DNA from: Xiphophorus maculatus
Taxonomy: Eukaryota > Chordata > Actinopteri > Cyprinodontiformes > Poeciliidae
DNA: 64,000 nucleotides
Direction: 5' to 3'
NCBI RefSeq assembly: GCF_002775205.1
Contig: NC_036456.1
Span: 12,303,463 to 12,367,462 of the forward strand
In this document: piece by piece, positions 38,301-48,270 of the stretch
Layout of the letters: each line of letters starts with the position of its first letter
Position numbering within the stretch: position 1 is the stretch's first letter
Translations under genes and position numbers: made by a program
The notes under the pieces: generated by a model
What the model was told of the DNA's origin: nothing
Database searches by the model: none
Seen by the model: the letters and a program-made list of their open reading frames with translations, nothing else

Positions 38301-39060
38301 TTAAAATTTTCCTATCACATAGGTTATAAAATTCCTCCCAATTTGCTTTCTCAAATATCCACTTCCCTCCTATCATTTCAGGCCTATGCACCTGGCCCAT
38401 CCTTATTTTGCTGATTATAATGTAGTGATCACTACCAAATGACTTATTTTTAACTTGCCAATCACATAGTGGAGCTAAACAGCTAGAAACAAATGTCAGA
38501 TCTAGTACAGATTCCTTACCTGAATTTATATCAATTCTTGTCTTCTTCCCATTATTCAAGCAAACCAAATTATTACTATCTAGAAATTCTTCTAAAATGT
38601 TCCCATTATAATCTATTTTTTCACTACCCCATAATGAATGATGTGCATTAAAATCTCCACACCAAATAACATTTCCTTTCATATCCATCTCTTCAAGTTT
38701 ACTTACCTCAAGCTTTTTACAAGGATTGTAAAAATTTAAAACCAACAGTACCTTCTCTTCCACCCATATTTCAGTTGCAACATACTCCAAATCTCCTTTT
38801 CTTCCAATAACTTTATATGGAATACCTTCTTTAATCAGAGAAAGACACCCTCCCCCATTTCCTTCTTCTCTATCATATCTAACTGCAATATATCCATCCA
38901 ATTTGAAATCCAAAAAAGGCCTCAGCCAAGTTTCCTGTATACAAATTACATCAGGTTTTTCTTTTAATTCGTAAATAAACTGTTTAAAATCTTGCCCATT
39001 TGACAGAAGACTCCTGGCATTCCATTGTAATATTGAGACTATCCTTCTTGACTTGCCTGA
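35305..39060 (-). CDS. LINE ORF2: endonuclease, reverse transcriptase, RNase H
   Basis: Open for 1251 codons ending in TGA at 35307-35305. The APE endonuclease spans roughly residues 8-215: QWNAR start, CIQETW with the catalytic Glu, WCGDFNAHHSLWGS and SDHYIII. The reverse transcriptase has NYRPIALTS, FFDVEKAYD, GTPQGSVVSP and FADD at about 677-680. RNase H follows with YTDGS, AVELGAIL, CSDSLSAL and TPAHVGIMGNERAD, so its acidic set is present. A C-terminal CRWC...H...C knuckle closes it. There is no ATG between the last upstream in-frame stop (39063-39061) and the endonuclease. The frame overlaps the end of ORF1 by 22 nt in the -1 frame, so translation probably needs frameshifting, reinitiation or a non-AUG start. 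All catalytic motifs I looked for are intact. Confidence 0.93.
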   Translation of the reverse strand, partial: SGKSRRIVSILQWNARSLLSNGQDFKQFIYELKEKPDVICIQETWLRPFLDFKLDGYIAVRYDREEGNGGGCLSLIKEGIPYKVIGRKGDLEYVATEIWVEEKVLLVLNFYNPCKKLEVSKLEEMDMKGNVIWCGDFNAHHSLWGSEKIDYNGNILEEFLDSNNLVCLNNGKKTRIDINSGKESVLDLTFVSSCLAPLCDWQVKNKSFGSDHYIIISKIRMGQVHRPEMIGGKWIFEKANWEEFYNLCDRKILNVQNDQSIESMNRVISQGILVAAEEAIPKTSGKNRRKLVPWWNEECRIAVRERNKAFKLVKRSHSFQHLIEYKKSQAKVRRTIRSTKREYWRGFCDTIGSSTKLEDVWGMIKKMGGDRREWSYPILNKNDTVAVTDKEKADMLVRTFVEIHSGKNLLGNEMEGRERTKKEYDGILRRKENNNDLMNYPFSIGELKRALDRTRNSAPGKDEVCYIMLKHVSEEVLNKLLILFNKIWKEGRLPCKWKEAIIIPLKKPGKDHSNPVNYRPIALTSNLCKLMERMVNERLTQYLESKHLIAPYQSGFRRGRGTMDPILCLEDDIRKAQINKETVVAVFFDVEKAYDMLWREGLMIKLHQIGIGGNMFNWLWDFLRDRNIQVKIGCQFSEICKIENGTPQGSVVSPTLFSVMINDIFKELSIGFGKSLFADDGALWKKGRNVDHLIVKIQEGIDKVSKWGVKWGFKFSIEKTKVMFFTNKKIGVDKKLCLYGKELERVDWFRFLGVVFDKKLTWGNHIEHIMEKNKKVLNIMRCLAGLTWGANFDSLRNIYVSLIRSRIDYGSVVYGSAAKTRLKKLDVIQARALRICLGAVKSTPICALQVESGEMPLCIRRQQLMVNYWISLKGHNADHPVKKLLGECWERGKKQIDSFGWVGDDRAKIFNVYYKEFSPTVLWPLRPTWIWKYINVDRTLTNIRKRKTLDTCQEFYNQMQNKYNEYLQIYTDGSKDPKSEATSIAVVIPELKISISKRTSDYLSVFAVELGAILVALEWVEETNRNKIIVCSDSLSALMSIGKGHTKNHQNILYEIMAVHHRICEQNKKVVLFWTPAHVGIMGNERADRLAKETIKKDYIDMQIKLSKSEGKSIIWKESKKIWEDRWVNEIKGRHLFRIQKTVDVERIRGLNRREEIIINRIRTGHSFLNGTLFKMGKHLTGLCRWCDEVETVEHVLIKCRKYASQRRLLKTELGVSRELKFEKVIDQLNSIEGKKKIFRFLKNTGIFKSL

Positions 39061-40247
39061 CTACACAGTTCTCCCCTTATGTCCTCCCACCGAATATTCT
39101 TTAAGTCTAAACTATGGCACGCTGCCTTTACAATAATCTGAATCCTTTCCGTTTTTGATTTCACATCCGATGTTGCATTTATAACTCCTGCAATAAAAGT
39201 CACCATTTTCTTTTTTTCCTCTTCAATTTTCTTTTCAACCATTTCCATAATTTTTGAAATTACTTGCTTTTCTCCTGTTAGAGATTTCCCAGTTTGTTTC
39301 TCTTTCTCAACTACTTTACACGCCTCTGCATACGTTACTTTCTGCGTAACTTTTGTTTTCTGTATCATTGATTGTCGTTTCATTACCTCGCATCCCCAAA
39401 AAGCGACACTATGCTCTCCTCCACAACTACAGCACTTTGGTTTAACTCCAACTCCACATTTACCATATTCATGGTCTCCAGAACAACGGGCACATCTCCT
39501 TTTTCCTTTACACATTTTTGCAATATGGCCAAATTCCTGACAGTTGAAGCACCTCACTGGTTTGGGCACATATTCCCTGACACTAAATCTTATCAAGCCA
39601 AAGAAAACCTCCTTTGGCATTTCTTTTGTTTCAAACTCCAGCAACACAGTTTCTGTTTCAATCTTTTCTGTACCCCTTGTCATTCTTCGTGCTCCTTTTA
39701 CTTCCTTGTTTCTTTCTTTCAGATTTTCAACTAATTCCTTCATGTCAACACTTAACGGCACTCCTGTTATGATTCCTTTGCTTTCATTATTTCTTTTTTC
39801 ACCCACTTTAACAACTGCTCTAATTTTGACTTTACACACCCATCCAAGCTTTTTTGCCTTTTCAACCTGACCTTCAGAATTACAGCCAATCAAAAGATTT
39901 CCATCTCTCAGTACTTTAGCATGTTTAATTTCCCCAACATGTGTCTTAAGTGCTTTTGTTAATTTAAGTGGATCAATCTTCTTGACTCCTTCTCCTTCAT
40001 CAAATCTTATTATAATGTTCAGATTTTGTCTTTTTGGTGCTTCTTTTCCTTCCTCAATTCCTTCATTATCAGTGTCTTCAGTGCTTTCCTCATTTCCTTT
40101 TTTTCTCTTTCTTTCAGCAGCTCGCTGCTTCTTTCCACCCTTTCCCACCAATTCCCACTCTTTATCTTCATTCCGACCACTCCTTCCTTCCTCGTCACTA
40201 CACTCCATACTATTACAGTCACGTCTTTCCAAATCCAACGTCGTCAT
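39039..40247 (-). CDS. LINE ORF1: nucleic-acid-binding protein with three zinc knuckles
   Basis: About 402 residues from the first ATG (40247-40245) to TAG at 39041-39039; the frame is open further upstream to about 40349 without an ATG. The first third is charged and Lys/Glu-rich with a basic stretch. The middle has an RRM-like character. Residues about 233-286 hold three Cys-His knuckles: CFNCQEFGHIAKMC, CARCSGDHEYGKC and CCSCGGEHSVAFWGC. The tail is Lys-rich and probably coiled. ORF1 proteins of I-superfamily LINEs bind the element RNA and form the ribonucleoprotein. The frame is uninterrupted. Confidence 0.9.
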   Translation of the reverse strand: MTTLDLERRDCNSMECSDEEGRSGRNEDKEWELVGKGGKKQRAAERKRKKGNEESTEDTDNEGIEEGKEAPKRQNLNIIIRFDEGEGVKKIDPLKLTKALKTHVGEIKHAKVLRDGNLLIGCNSEGQVEKAKKLGWVCKVKIRAVVKVGEKRNNESKGIITGVPLSVDMKELVENLKERNKEVKGARRMTRGTEKIETETVLLEFETKEMPKEVFFGLIRFSVREYVPKPVRCFNCQEFGHIAKMCKGKRRCARCSGDHEYGKCGVGVKPKCCSCGGEHSVAFWGCEVMKRQSMIQKTKVTQKVTYAEACKVVEKEKQTGKSLTGEKQVISKIMEMVEKKIEEEKKKMVTFIAGVINATSDVKSKTERIQIIVKAACHSLDLKNIRWEDIRGELCSQASQEG

Positions 40248-40359
40248 GTTCCGAATTAAGTCGCATTTAACACCGAAGTTCAGCGAATCAGTCCTCCTCC
40301 TCTCCGTCCCGGAACCTCGACTCAGGACGCTTCCCTCCCCACACTTCACCTGACAGTCC

Positions 40360-40372
40360 CCTGCTCTGTACT
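40360..40372. repeat. LINE target-site duplication, right copy
   Basis: Identical to 35202-35214. It abuts the 5' end of the LINE, which shows the element is complete at that end. Confidence 0.93.
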
Positions 40373-40560
40373 GAGCGGATACGCCCTGTTTAAACTCGAA
40401 CCGCCTCCGACAGAGAGAAGCACGCAGCGAACAGAGCGAGAGGGTTCGCCCCCCGCCACTCGGTTTTCGTTTTATTTAAAAATCCAGACAAATGGCGGCT
40501 TAAATCGAGTCCGAATACGCAGACTCGTACGGAGACTTCGGAGCCCCCTAGGGGACATGT
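40373..40560 (-). promoter_or_regulatory. Displaced CpG-rich rell1 promoter or 5' UTR candidate
   Basis: Rich in CpG compared with its AT-rich flanks, with GGGGGGCG and GGCGG-type GC boxes on the minus strand and an ATGGCGGC-type element. Removing the LINE and one duplication copy places it directly upstream of the rell1 start exon. The role is inferred from position and composition only. Confidence 0.5.
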
Positions 40561-40730
40561 GGGAATTTTTTTTTTCTTTTGTATTCCCTTGCAGTTAATG
40601 TGCAAAATACATCCTGGTCTATTTGTGTACAGTCACAGTGATAGCAAATCCCAATTTAAAATTGCACATAAGTATACCTTAAAAGAGCCTCATACATTCT
40701 TTAAAAAATAGTCCAAATAGCTTGGATATA

Positions 40731-41119
40731 CAGTACAGACCAAAAGTTTGGACACACCTTTCTAATTCAATGGGTTTTCTTTATTTTCATGACTATTTAT
40801 AAGGCAAGAAATCCCACTTATTAACCTGACAGGGCACACCTATGAAGTGAAAACCATTCCAGGTGACTACCTCTTGAAGCTCATCAAGAAAATGCAGAGT
40901 GTGTGCAAAGCAGTAATCACAGCAAAAGGTTGCTACTTTGAAGAAACTAGAATATAAGGGGTATTTTCAGTTGTTTTACACTTTTTTGTTTAGTGCATAT
41001 TTCCACATGTGTTATTCATAGTTTTGATGCCTTCAGTGTGAATCTACAATGTCAATAGTCATGAAAATAAAGGAAACTCATTGAATTAAAAGGTGTGTCC
41101 AAACTTTTGGTCTGTACTG
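40731..41119. mobile_element. Tc1/mariner-type MITE with long TIRs
   Basis: Left end CAGTACAGACCAAAAGTTTG and right end CAAACTTTTGGTCTGTACTG are exact inverses, and the similarity runs about 66 bp inward with few mismatches. TA dinucleotides at 40729-40730 and 41120-41121 are the expected target duplication. The 389-bp body has no transposase. This is a well-known teleost repeat sequence. It lies about 170 bp upstream of the displaced rell1 promoter. Confidence 0.92.
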
Positions 41120-42303
41120 TATATTTTGTTTCTTCCTCTCCTTCTTTCAGAAAGCTTCTGTTTATGTCTTAGAGACGGGATGAAAGCTCCTGTTTTGCTT
41201 TAGCATTTCGTATGTAAGTGTGCGGTACATTTGCATCCTAAAGGAAAAGATATAAAACTCCAGATATCTCACAAACGACTAGTACATCATTGCAAGAAAA
41301 CAATTGCAAAGGAACTCAAAAGTATTTAATTCCCATGCAAAACGTGTTGCTCAGGAATGCAAAAGGAATTACGAGGTAACTCAAACGTTTTGCGCGAGAG
41401 TGCATACTTGTGCAAGGCAATGCAATCTGTACACAGACTGGCTGGTGGGGAAAATATATAGTGCGTTTCAGAGGTTCTGTAGCATCAAACAAAAAGAACC
41501 CGAAGTCCATTACTCTAATTTGTACTGGTTGTCCTATCTATCAAGAACAGAGCTCTGCAATCTTTACAAACTAAGTAGTCATTTTTGCAGATAATCAAGC
41601 TAAATAAAACTTGTTTAGAGCCTTCAAAAGGGAGATATTATGTATTTTCCAGGTACATGGTTGCATTTTATAGCACTATCAAGCAACTATGTTGCCTTCA
41701 GTTGTTATGCAAAATGCTGTATATATCAAAAACGACTTTAAAAAATGTACAATTGCAATTTAATGGCTTTAAATTGAGCCCCTGTCTCTTTGGAGTGTTG
41801 GACTGAGAAGTAATTCATAGTTCCACCAGATTAATTGATGCTTTCGCTAGTCTGTTGGAACCGTGTGGGAAAGGAATGGGGCAGGGAGGCTCTGTGAGGC
41901 AGAATCTCGGCTGGAGACCGCAGCTCCATGAGGGAGCTTTGTGGAAATAGGCGGCGCTTTGTGGAATCAAGTGTTTGGGCACCCCCAAATGGCTGCAAAA
42001 CAACACTCCAGGTATGGTTTTGCACAGCAAACATGTGAAATAAAGCACTCTGGTCAAATAAGGTCAAATGATAAGTTGATTTCACAGTGTGTTGACGGCT
42101 TCAAAAAGAAAAGCGGAAAATCACCTTTGTTTTTCTCATCTTTTTTTTCTGGATGACAAAAAGCAAAGTCAAACACAATGCTTGGAGCTAAAAATGACAA
42201 ATTAATGCCACCAACACCTCAGATTTAGGTAACGTAACCATGGAATGTCTTCATGCATCATATATAACATTCAGGAAACACAACTGAATTGAATGTTCTA
42301 CCG

Positions 42304-42440
42304 CAGGGATGTCCAAACATTTGGCACCACATAGGTCAAAATCAGCTAGCTGAAAGGACACATGGGCCCTTTTTTTAAAAATAAAAACACAAAATAGTTT
42401 TATGTAAATTATAAAACTGAACATACCCTTACCATTCTAA
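42304..42440. repeat. Possible decayed hAT-type repeat fragment
   Basis: 'gcagggatgtccaaacatttggcacc' and 'catgggccc' resemble the terminal part of common fish hAT-derived repeats. No partner end is visible. Confidence 0.35.
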
Positions 42441-42932
42441 AGAATGGCTAGAGAAATGGGTCTATCTGTCACATCGTATTTAAACCCCAGGATGGTTTTA
42501 GAGTAATTCCTGTCACATCATGCCACTGCAAAAAAAATCTGAATATATTTTAAAGTTGCTTTTATTTTTTACAGATCTTCACTGAAGGCACACCAATAAT
42601 CATGTTGGGAAATGCACAGTTATTGAGAGAGCCAGCAAACACAGCACATCATTCTGTTCTTGTTTGTGTGCAGGCAGGGAAACAAACAGCCTCGCAGATG
42701 AGCCAGCGTGAGTCACTCGGGAGGCAAGAAAACATAGCAACTCCGACACTGTGCTGCTGTTTCATTCTGCTGTTGCTTTAAATGTTTGAGGGTGTGGATG
42801 AAATAACATGTAAATGTCGAGTCACCGGCGCGATTTAAATAACAGCGCATTGTGTTTATGTGGCTTTTAATTTAAAAAAAAAATGCACAGAACAACAGTC
42901 CAGAAAGCGGGGATTGATCAAAAACATGTTCT

Positions 42933-42940
42933 GTTGGTGC
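42933..42940. repeat. hAT target-site duplication, left copy
   Basis: GTTGGTGC, identical to 47613-47620. An 8-bp duplication is the hallmark of hAT transposition. Confidence 0.93.
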
Positions 42941-43169
42941 CAGAGGCGGAGCTAGAGGGGGGGCCGGGGGGGCCAGTGCCCCCCCAGCCATCTGATTGGC
43001 CCCCCCAGCGGCCCCCCCAAATGATCGACATGTCACGACACCCAGTCATTCCTTCACAGTAGGTAGCACTATGTACCACAATGGGTTGTGACACTTGTGA
43101 CTGTTGTGACTGCTCAAAAGCAGCAGGGGGCGATATGCACCATTTACGTTTATTGTGATACACCATTTG

Positions 43170-43293
43170 GACACAACAGAGTTGACCCAACAGAAGAAGA
43201 GAAGGAGAACCGCGAAGAGACGATAGAGAAATATTGTACAGCTAAGAGGAATACAGTCGATTTGACTCCAAGACGGATAATCTGACTTCAAAG
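43170..43293 (+). other. Putative noncoding first exon of the hAT transposase gene
   Basis: Ends with CTTCAAAG|GTAAGTTT, a strong donor. The next acceptor in the right place is TTTTTTTTCCTAG at 44445, just before the transposase ATG. The 5' end is unknown. Confidence 0.5.
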
Positions 43294-44457
43294 GTAAGTT
43301 TTACAATGGTTTACTACTACCAATAAAAAAAACCCGTTAAAAACATTTTGTGCTCAGCCAGGAAATAGTTTCTGGTAGTTGAGTTACTACTATAAGTTGC
43401 GAGCATCAAGCTAACAATGCTACAGCTATAGACATACGTAGACGCCGACTTAGTGAGCGAGTCGGCCAGTTGCTATGATACGTCACGTCTGCCAGTCAGA
43501 CTCGTAATGCACGCAGAAGCAAAAAGTATTGTAAAGACGCTGACGTGTTTCAGTGTGTTTACCACTCACGTCTGCCTGAACAATGTCGGGAGGATAAATA
43601 CGGGAAGTAAAAAAAAAAGTATCCAACGTGGTGCATGTGTTATCAGACAGAATGGATCACGACATTCCTGATTATATGACCTGCCAAAATCCTCTGGTCT
43701 GTAATGCTCTTTCTTTCTAACAGCGATTTCTTATTAGCTCTCGCATTAAATAAAACTATACAGAATGAAAAATGTTAGCTATACTAAGAAAATAAAAATC
43801 AGAGTAGTTACTTCTGGCCAATATAATTACATGGGAAATATTTATTGGCTCAGAAGCTGTCGTTTGGCCACAAAGTCAAGAAATTCTGTTCATAAAATTG
43901 TGTTCTTTCTTTCTTACCTGTGAAAGGTAATGCTAATGGAGCCAGCTTGTACTATAAAATGAGTGAAAAAACTCCACACAAGTTCCCCACTGACATTTGC
44001 TATTTTTACTAATTCTTTTCTAAACATTTTCTATGAAACGGCAACACTTTGTTAGAGGTTCCGTTTCCCCTAGGAAAGGGCATGAACTTGTGACAATTTA
44101 ATCTGTTACTCTTTTTGCTTTATTATGTTTTCCATGAAATGTTTAATTTATTTAAATTCTTATGTGTTTAGCTTTGTCATTTTCTTTTATGTTTTCTTTT
44201 ATCTTATCGCTGATGTTTAGCACTTTATTTCAGCTCTGGCTGCTGTTAAAGTGCTTTATAAATAAAGTCGATAATGATCATGAACAAAAACAGGTTAGTC
44301 GGTCCAGTAGCTGAGAAGTTTGAATGCTGAACATACAGCCACAGTCTGTTTCCCCTGACCTACACACTGGAAGTGGGGATCTATTAACACTAAGTAATAG
44401 GAATTGATACTTGGCATAACATGACTGGCTTGTTTTTTTTCCTAGGGTCAGTTGAGA

Positions 44458-47148
44458 ATGAAAAGACAGGGAGGCAGGATAGACAGCTTCTTTATAAAAA
44501 GAAGCAAATCAGGCACAGATCAAACAGGGTTCAGCTCTGACATCAGCAGTCCTGGTAGCTCATGTCCTGAGAACAGTCACGAGAAAGAAAGTCTGGCAAA
44601 CACCAATCCACCATCACCAGGTCAGAGTATCTACAGAAACAGTCAAATTCCTGCCCCGTTTTAGGTTATTTTTACTTGCTGGCTTCTGCTAATGTGTTTC
44701 TTTAATTGTTGGTTCAATTATGTTAATGTACTGTTTTTACAACGTAGTTCCATCAAAGGAGGAGTCTGAAAACACAGAAAGCTCTGCGCCTGACCAGGAT
44801 GATGATGAGCCAGAAGGGGCAATTGCAGGAGATATCACTGATCTCTTCTCAGCAGTGTCCAGCACTCCTTTTGCTTTTCCAAAAGGACCCAGTGGTAATT
44901 TTACTTACACTAAGACCTGCTTAGTAGCTGCACAATTTACATGACATAATGATCATGTAAATTATGTGTACATAACCATTGTGTTTGTATTCCAGATATT
45001 TCAAAGTCAAAAGAACAGGGCCCTGTTCAGCCAAGTTTGACAAACTTCCCCAGAACTCAGCATGGAACAAGAAAGAGAACTTTTCACAGCTCCTGGTACA
45101 AAGACTATTCTTGGTTAGAATATTCTCTTATTAAAGACTCCTCCTACTGCTTTGCCTGTAGGCATTTTTCTTTGCCTAATGCACCAGATAGTGTCTTTGC
45201 TTCGCATTCCGGCTTCAGTAATTGGAAAAAGGCATTGTCCAAGGAGTCTGGATTTAAGCTTCACTCAAAGTTAGAGCACCATGTAAATGCAATGTATGCA
45301 TGGAGTCAATATAAAAGGGCTAATGAGGGAAATACAACCATGCTAAATTCTATAAACACAAACCGGAAAAAAGTGGTGGAAGAAAACCGTTATTATATTA
45401 AAACAATAGCCGATGTTCTTCTTTTGACTGCAACACAAAATATTGCTCAAAGGGGTCATCGAGAGTCTGGGGACTCTAGAAATAAGGGAAACTTTTTGGC
45501 TATATTGGATGAAATAGCAAAGCATGATCAGTTAATTGAAAAAAAGCTTAGAGGATGTGCCAATGCAAAATACACAAGTCATCAAATCCAAAATGAAATT
45601 CTTCAGGGCTTAGCAGAGATGGTACAGACTGAAATCATAAAAGAAGTGAAGGAATGTGAAGTGTTCAGTGTTATTGCAGATGAAACAAAAGACTTGCAAA
45701 AAAAGGAACAAATGTCTTTGGTTGTACGATATTATTACAATGGTGTCATCCACGAAAGCTTCCTATGTTTCCAGGCAGCTGAAAGCCTTAATGCAGCAGG
45801 TCTTAGTGCAATGATCATTAGCTGTCTTGAGAAACATGGTCTGGACTACAGGAATAACCTAGTGGGACAGGGTTATGACGGTGCATCCGTCATGAGTGGG
45901 AAGCATTCTGGTGTATCTGCCAGAATTCAGAGCAATGCCAGATTTGCATTTTATGTTCATTGTAACGCACATTGCTTGAATTTAGTCCTTGTTGATGCTA
46001 CCAAAGCAGTCCCTGAGGTCGTTGACTTTTTTGCACTTCTACAGCAGCTTCATAACTTTGTGTCTGGCTCTTATGTTCATCTGAGGTGGCTTGACGTACA
46101 GAAAGAGTTGTATCCAGCAGAACAACCCAGGGAGCTCCAGGCACTTTCAGATACGAGGTGGGCCTGCAGGTATACGGCATGCCGTACCATGAGAGACAGA
46201 CTTCCAGCAGTTCTGAGATTGTTGCAGGATATTGCACTTGAAAGAAATGGCGAAAGAACAGTGGAGGCAAGGGGCCTGCTTCTTCAAATAGATATCCAAT
46301 TTTTAGGTCTTTTGGTTACCTTTTGTAAAGTGCTTGGTGATGCCAAATGTCTTTCCGACATGCTTCAGTCCAGCACTCTTGACCTAGCAAGAGCTGTAGA
46401 TCTAGTAGGTGCTCTTATAGACACTTTCCAGGACTACAGAAATGAAAAGTACTTTGATGAACTATGGAAAGAGGTTGAGGAACTTGCTGAGAAGAGCAAA
46501 ATCAGTGTAAAAATTGACAGAAGAAATCCAAGATTAAGTTCAAAATTTCTTGACTCACTTGTAATGAGCACTATAGGACAGAGAAAATGTGATGACGAGG
46601 GCTTCCCCAGACCACTCTTTAATCAGGTGCTTGACTGTCTCATAGCGGAGTTAAAGAGGCGTTTTTCAAAGAAAAATTGTGAGATCATGCAAGGAGTGCA
46701 GTCCCTAAACCCCAAAAGTGCAACTTTCTTGAATGAGGAGCCTCTGATTGCTTTTGGACATATCTTTGAGTCAGATTTAGATGACCTGAAACATGAAGTG
46801 CACCAAATAAGGCGTTTGCTTGATCAGAGAATAAAGAGTGATTTAGGCACACCTTCTACTTTGCTTGATTTTATTCTGTTTCTTGAACCTTATAAAGAGG
46901 TTTTACATGAATTATTCAGACTTTGCAAGATTGCAGTAGTTAGTCCAGTTAGTACTGCTTCTTGTGAGAGAAGCTTTTCTGCTTTAAAATTAATTAAAAG
47001 TTACCTAAGGACAACAATGGCTGATGCCAGGCTAAGTCACATTGGAACACTTAGCATAGAGTCAAGGAGGGCACGGGGCCTCAACATGGATGACTTTGTA
47101 ACATATTTTGCTTCATCTCACAACAACCGAAGGATTTTACTTTTATGA
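44458..47148 (+). CDS. hAT-family transposase, three coding exons, 820 aa
   Basis: Exons 44458-44620, 44748-44894 and 44996-47148 join in frame at CCAG|GTCAGA...CGTAG|TT and AGTG|GTAATT...TCCAG|AT, giving 820 residues and TGA. The protein cuts and pastes the element by binding its TIRs. The N-terminus is Ser/Glu-rich with a PIP-box-like RIDSFF. A TTF-type zinc finger (CFAC at 155-158 with His at about 193 and 198) is followed by the DUF4371/RNase H-like core. Catalytic acid candidates are D332 in VIADETKD, D398 in GQGYDGAS and E761 in SCERSFSALK. The last part is the hAT dimerisation region, PVSTASCERSFSALKLIKSY. No stop or frameshift interrupts it. It resembles the ZMYM/TTF-HAT group of hAT transposases found in fish and cnidarians. 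Confidence 0.92.
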
Positions 47149-47440
47149 GTGCATGAAGAAGTCTTGTGTTTCTCGTCATGATTTGGGTCTTCACCGACTG
47201 GTACTTGTACCAATGATAGTTTAGGAGTCAGTACATTTGGTCATAGCTGCATTAAGTTCGAAAATAAAATGCACATGTAGCATCTATTAAATAACAGTTT
47301 CCATAACATACAACCTTCTTTTTTGAGATATTGTAATTGTGAACTGTGTGACACTGCATTCTCATTGTAAGTCTTGTCTTGTTACAATGGTGTCATTTAG
47401 AGGTTAATGTCCACTTATGCTTTGTGTGGCATGCATTGAT

Positions 47441-47446
47441 AATAAA
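47441..47446 (+). terminator. hAT transposase polyadenylation signal
   Basis: AATAAA about 290 bp after the stop codon and within the element. Confidence 0.6.
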
Positions 47447-47612
47447 CTGCAAATTACATGAGCAAATCTCATTTCATGAGTCTTTATTTATATATAGTAT
47501 GTGAATGAAAGTACTTTTACTGTATTGTCATTGTCATAGTCAGTGGACCCCTTACAGATAGCCCTGGCCCCCCATTCGCCCCTCCAGAAATAAAAGTCTA
47601 GCTCCGCCACTG

Positions 47613-47620
47613 GTTGGTGC
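47613..47620. repeat. hAT target-site duplication, right copy
   Basis: GTTGGTGC, exact match to 42933-42940. Confidence 0.93.
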
Positions 47621-48270
47621 TGCAGTCAAAGCGCACTAAGTTCACAGATAACTGCTGCCTCTGATGAAGTTTGTTCACTGAAGCTGAGCTGCTGCTAAAA
47701 GTGGCCTCTCCCCAATGAGCACCTGTTGTCTTTTCCTTCTCCCCGATTAGCCGCTGACCTTTAGCGAAGTCACAATCAAAAGTGCATGTTCTCTGTCAGG
47801 CTCCACACCATTAAGCTCCCAACAAAAACTGAATATCCAGAAAGACAGAACCTGCCCACATCAGAGTGCTTACACAGAAATAAAAGGGCACCCCTTCTTT
47901 GTTTCAACAGAACTTTGGACAATCAGTTTTCCTGATGTTACAACTAAATATATGGCTCTTAAATCAGCATCCATACATTTGAATTTTACATGTGAGAACA
48001 CAGATATATCAACATGCCCAACATTTATTACCAAACCTTAATTTGGTTTTGCAGCTCTGGATTTTAGGATTTTAATGAAGGTCAACTACGATAACAACCG
48101 CATTGCATTAAAAAACACTTGATAATAACAATAAGATTTTGTCAAACAGCTACAACACCAATTTTGCTGATTTTTTTTTAATGTTTGTTTAGACAAATTG
48201 GAAATGAAAACAAACAAAATAAATGTTATTGTTCCAGAAAAAAAGAAGCTTTTACAGAGACATTACTTAC

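Larger units (their letters stand above)
35215..40359 (-). mobile_element. Full-length I-clade-like LINE
   Basis: About 5.15 kb bounded by a perfect 13-bp target-site duplication. On the minus strand it has a roughly 112-nt 5' UTR, ORF1 with CCHC knuckles, ORF2 with an APE-type endonuclease, reverse transcriptase and RNase H, a roughly 90-nt 3' UTR, and a (GAA)n-type tail at 35215-35236. APE endonuclease, RNase H and a zinc-knuckle ORF1 together place it in the I superfamily; Nimb-like is my guess. Both frames are open from end to end, the 5' end is not truncated and the duplication is exact, so the insertion is young. It has the same orientation as rell1 and lies in that gene's 5' region. 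Confidence 0.93.
42941..47612 (+). mobile_element. Complete autonomous-looking hAT transposon
   Basis: The left end is CAGAGGCGGAGCTAGA and the reverse complement of the right end is CAGTGGCGGAGCTAGA. These short TIRs differ at one base and are flanked by an exact 8-bp duplication. The 4.67-kb interior encodes one spliced, intact transposase. The left subterminal region (42955-43020) alternates G-runs and C-runs and can fold strongly. The element carries its own noncoding first exon, ending with donor AAG|GTAAGT at 43293, and a poly(A) signal at 47441. Confidence 0.94.

Noticed and set aside
36884..40353. Plus-strand frames within the LINE
   Set aside because: They are antisense to ORF1 and ORF2, which carry all the recognised motifs.
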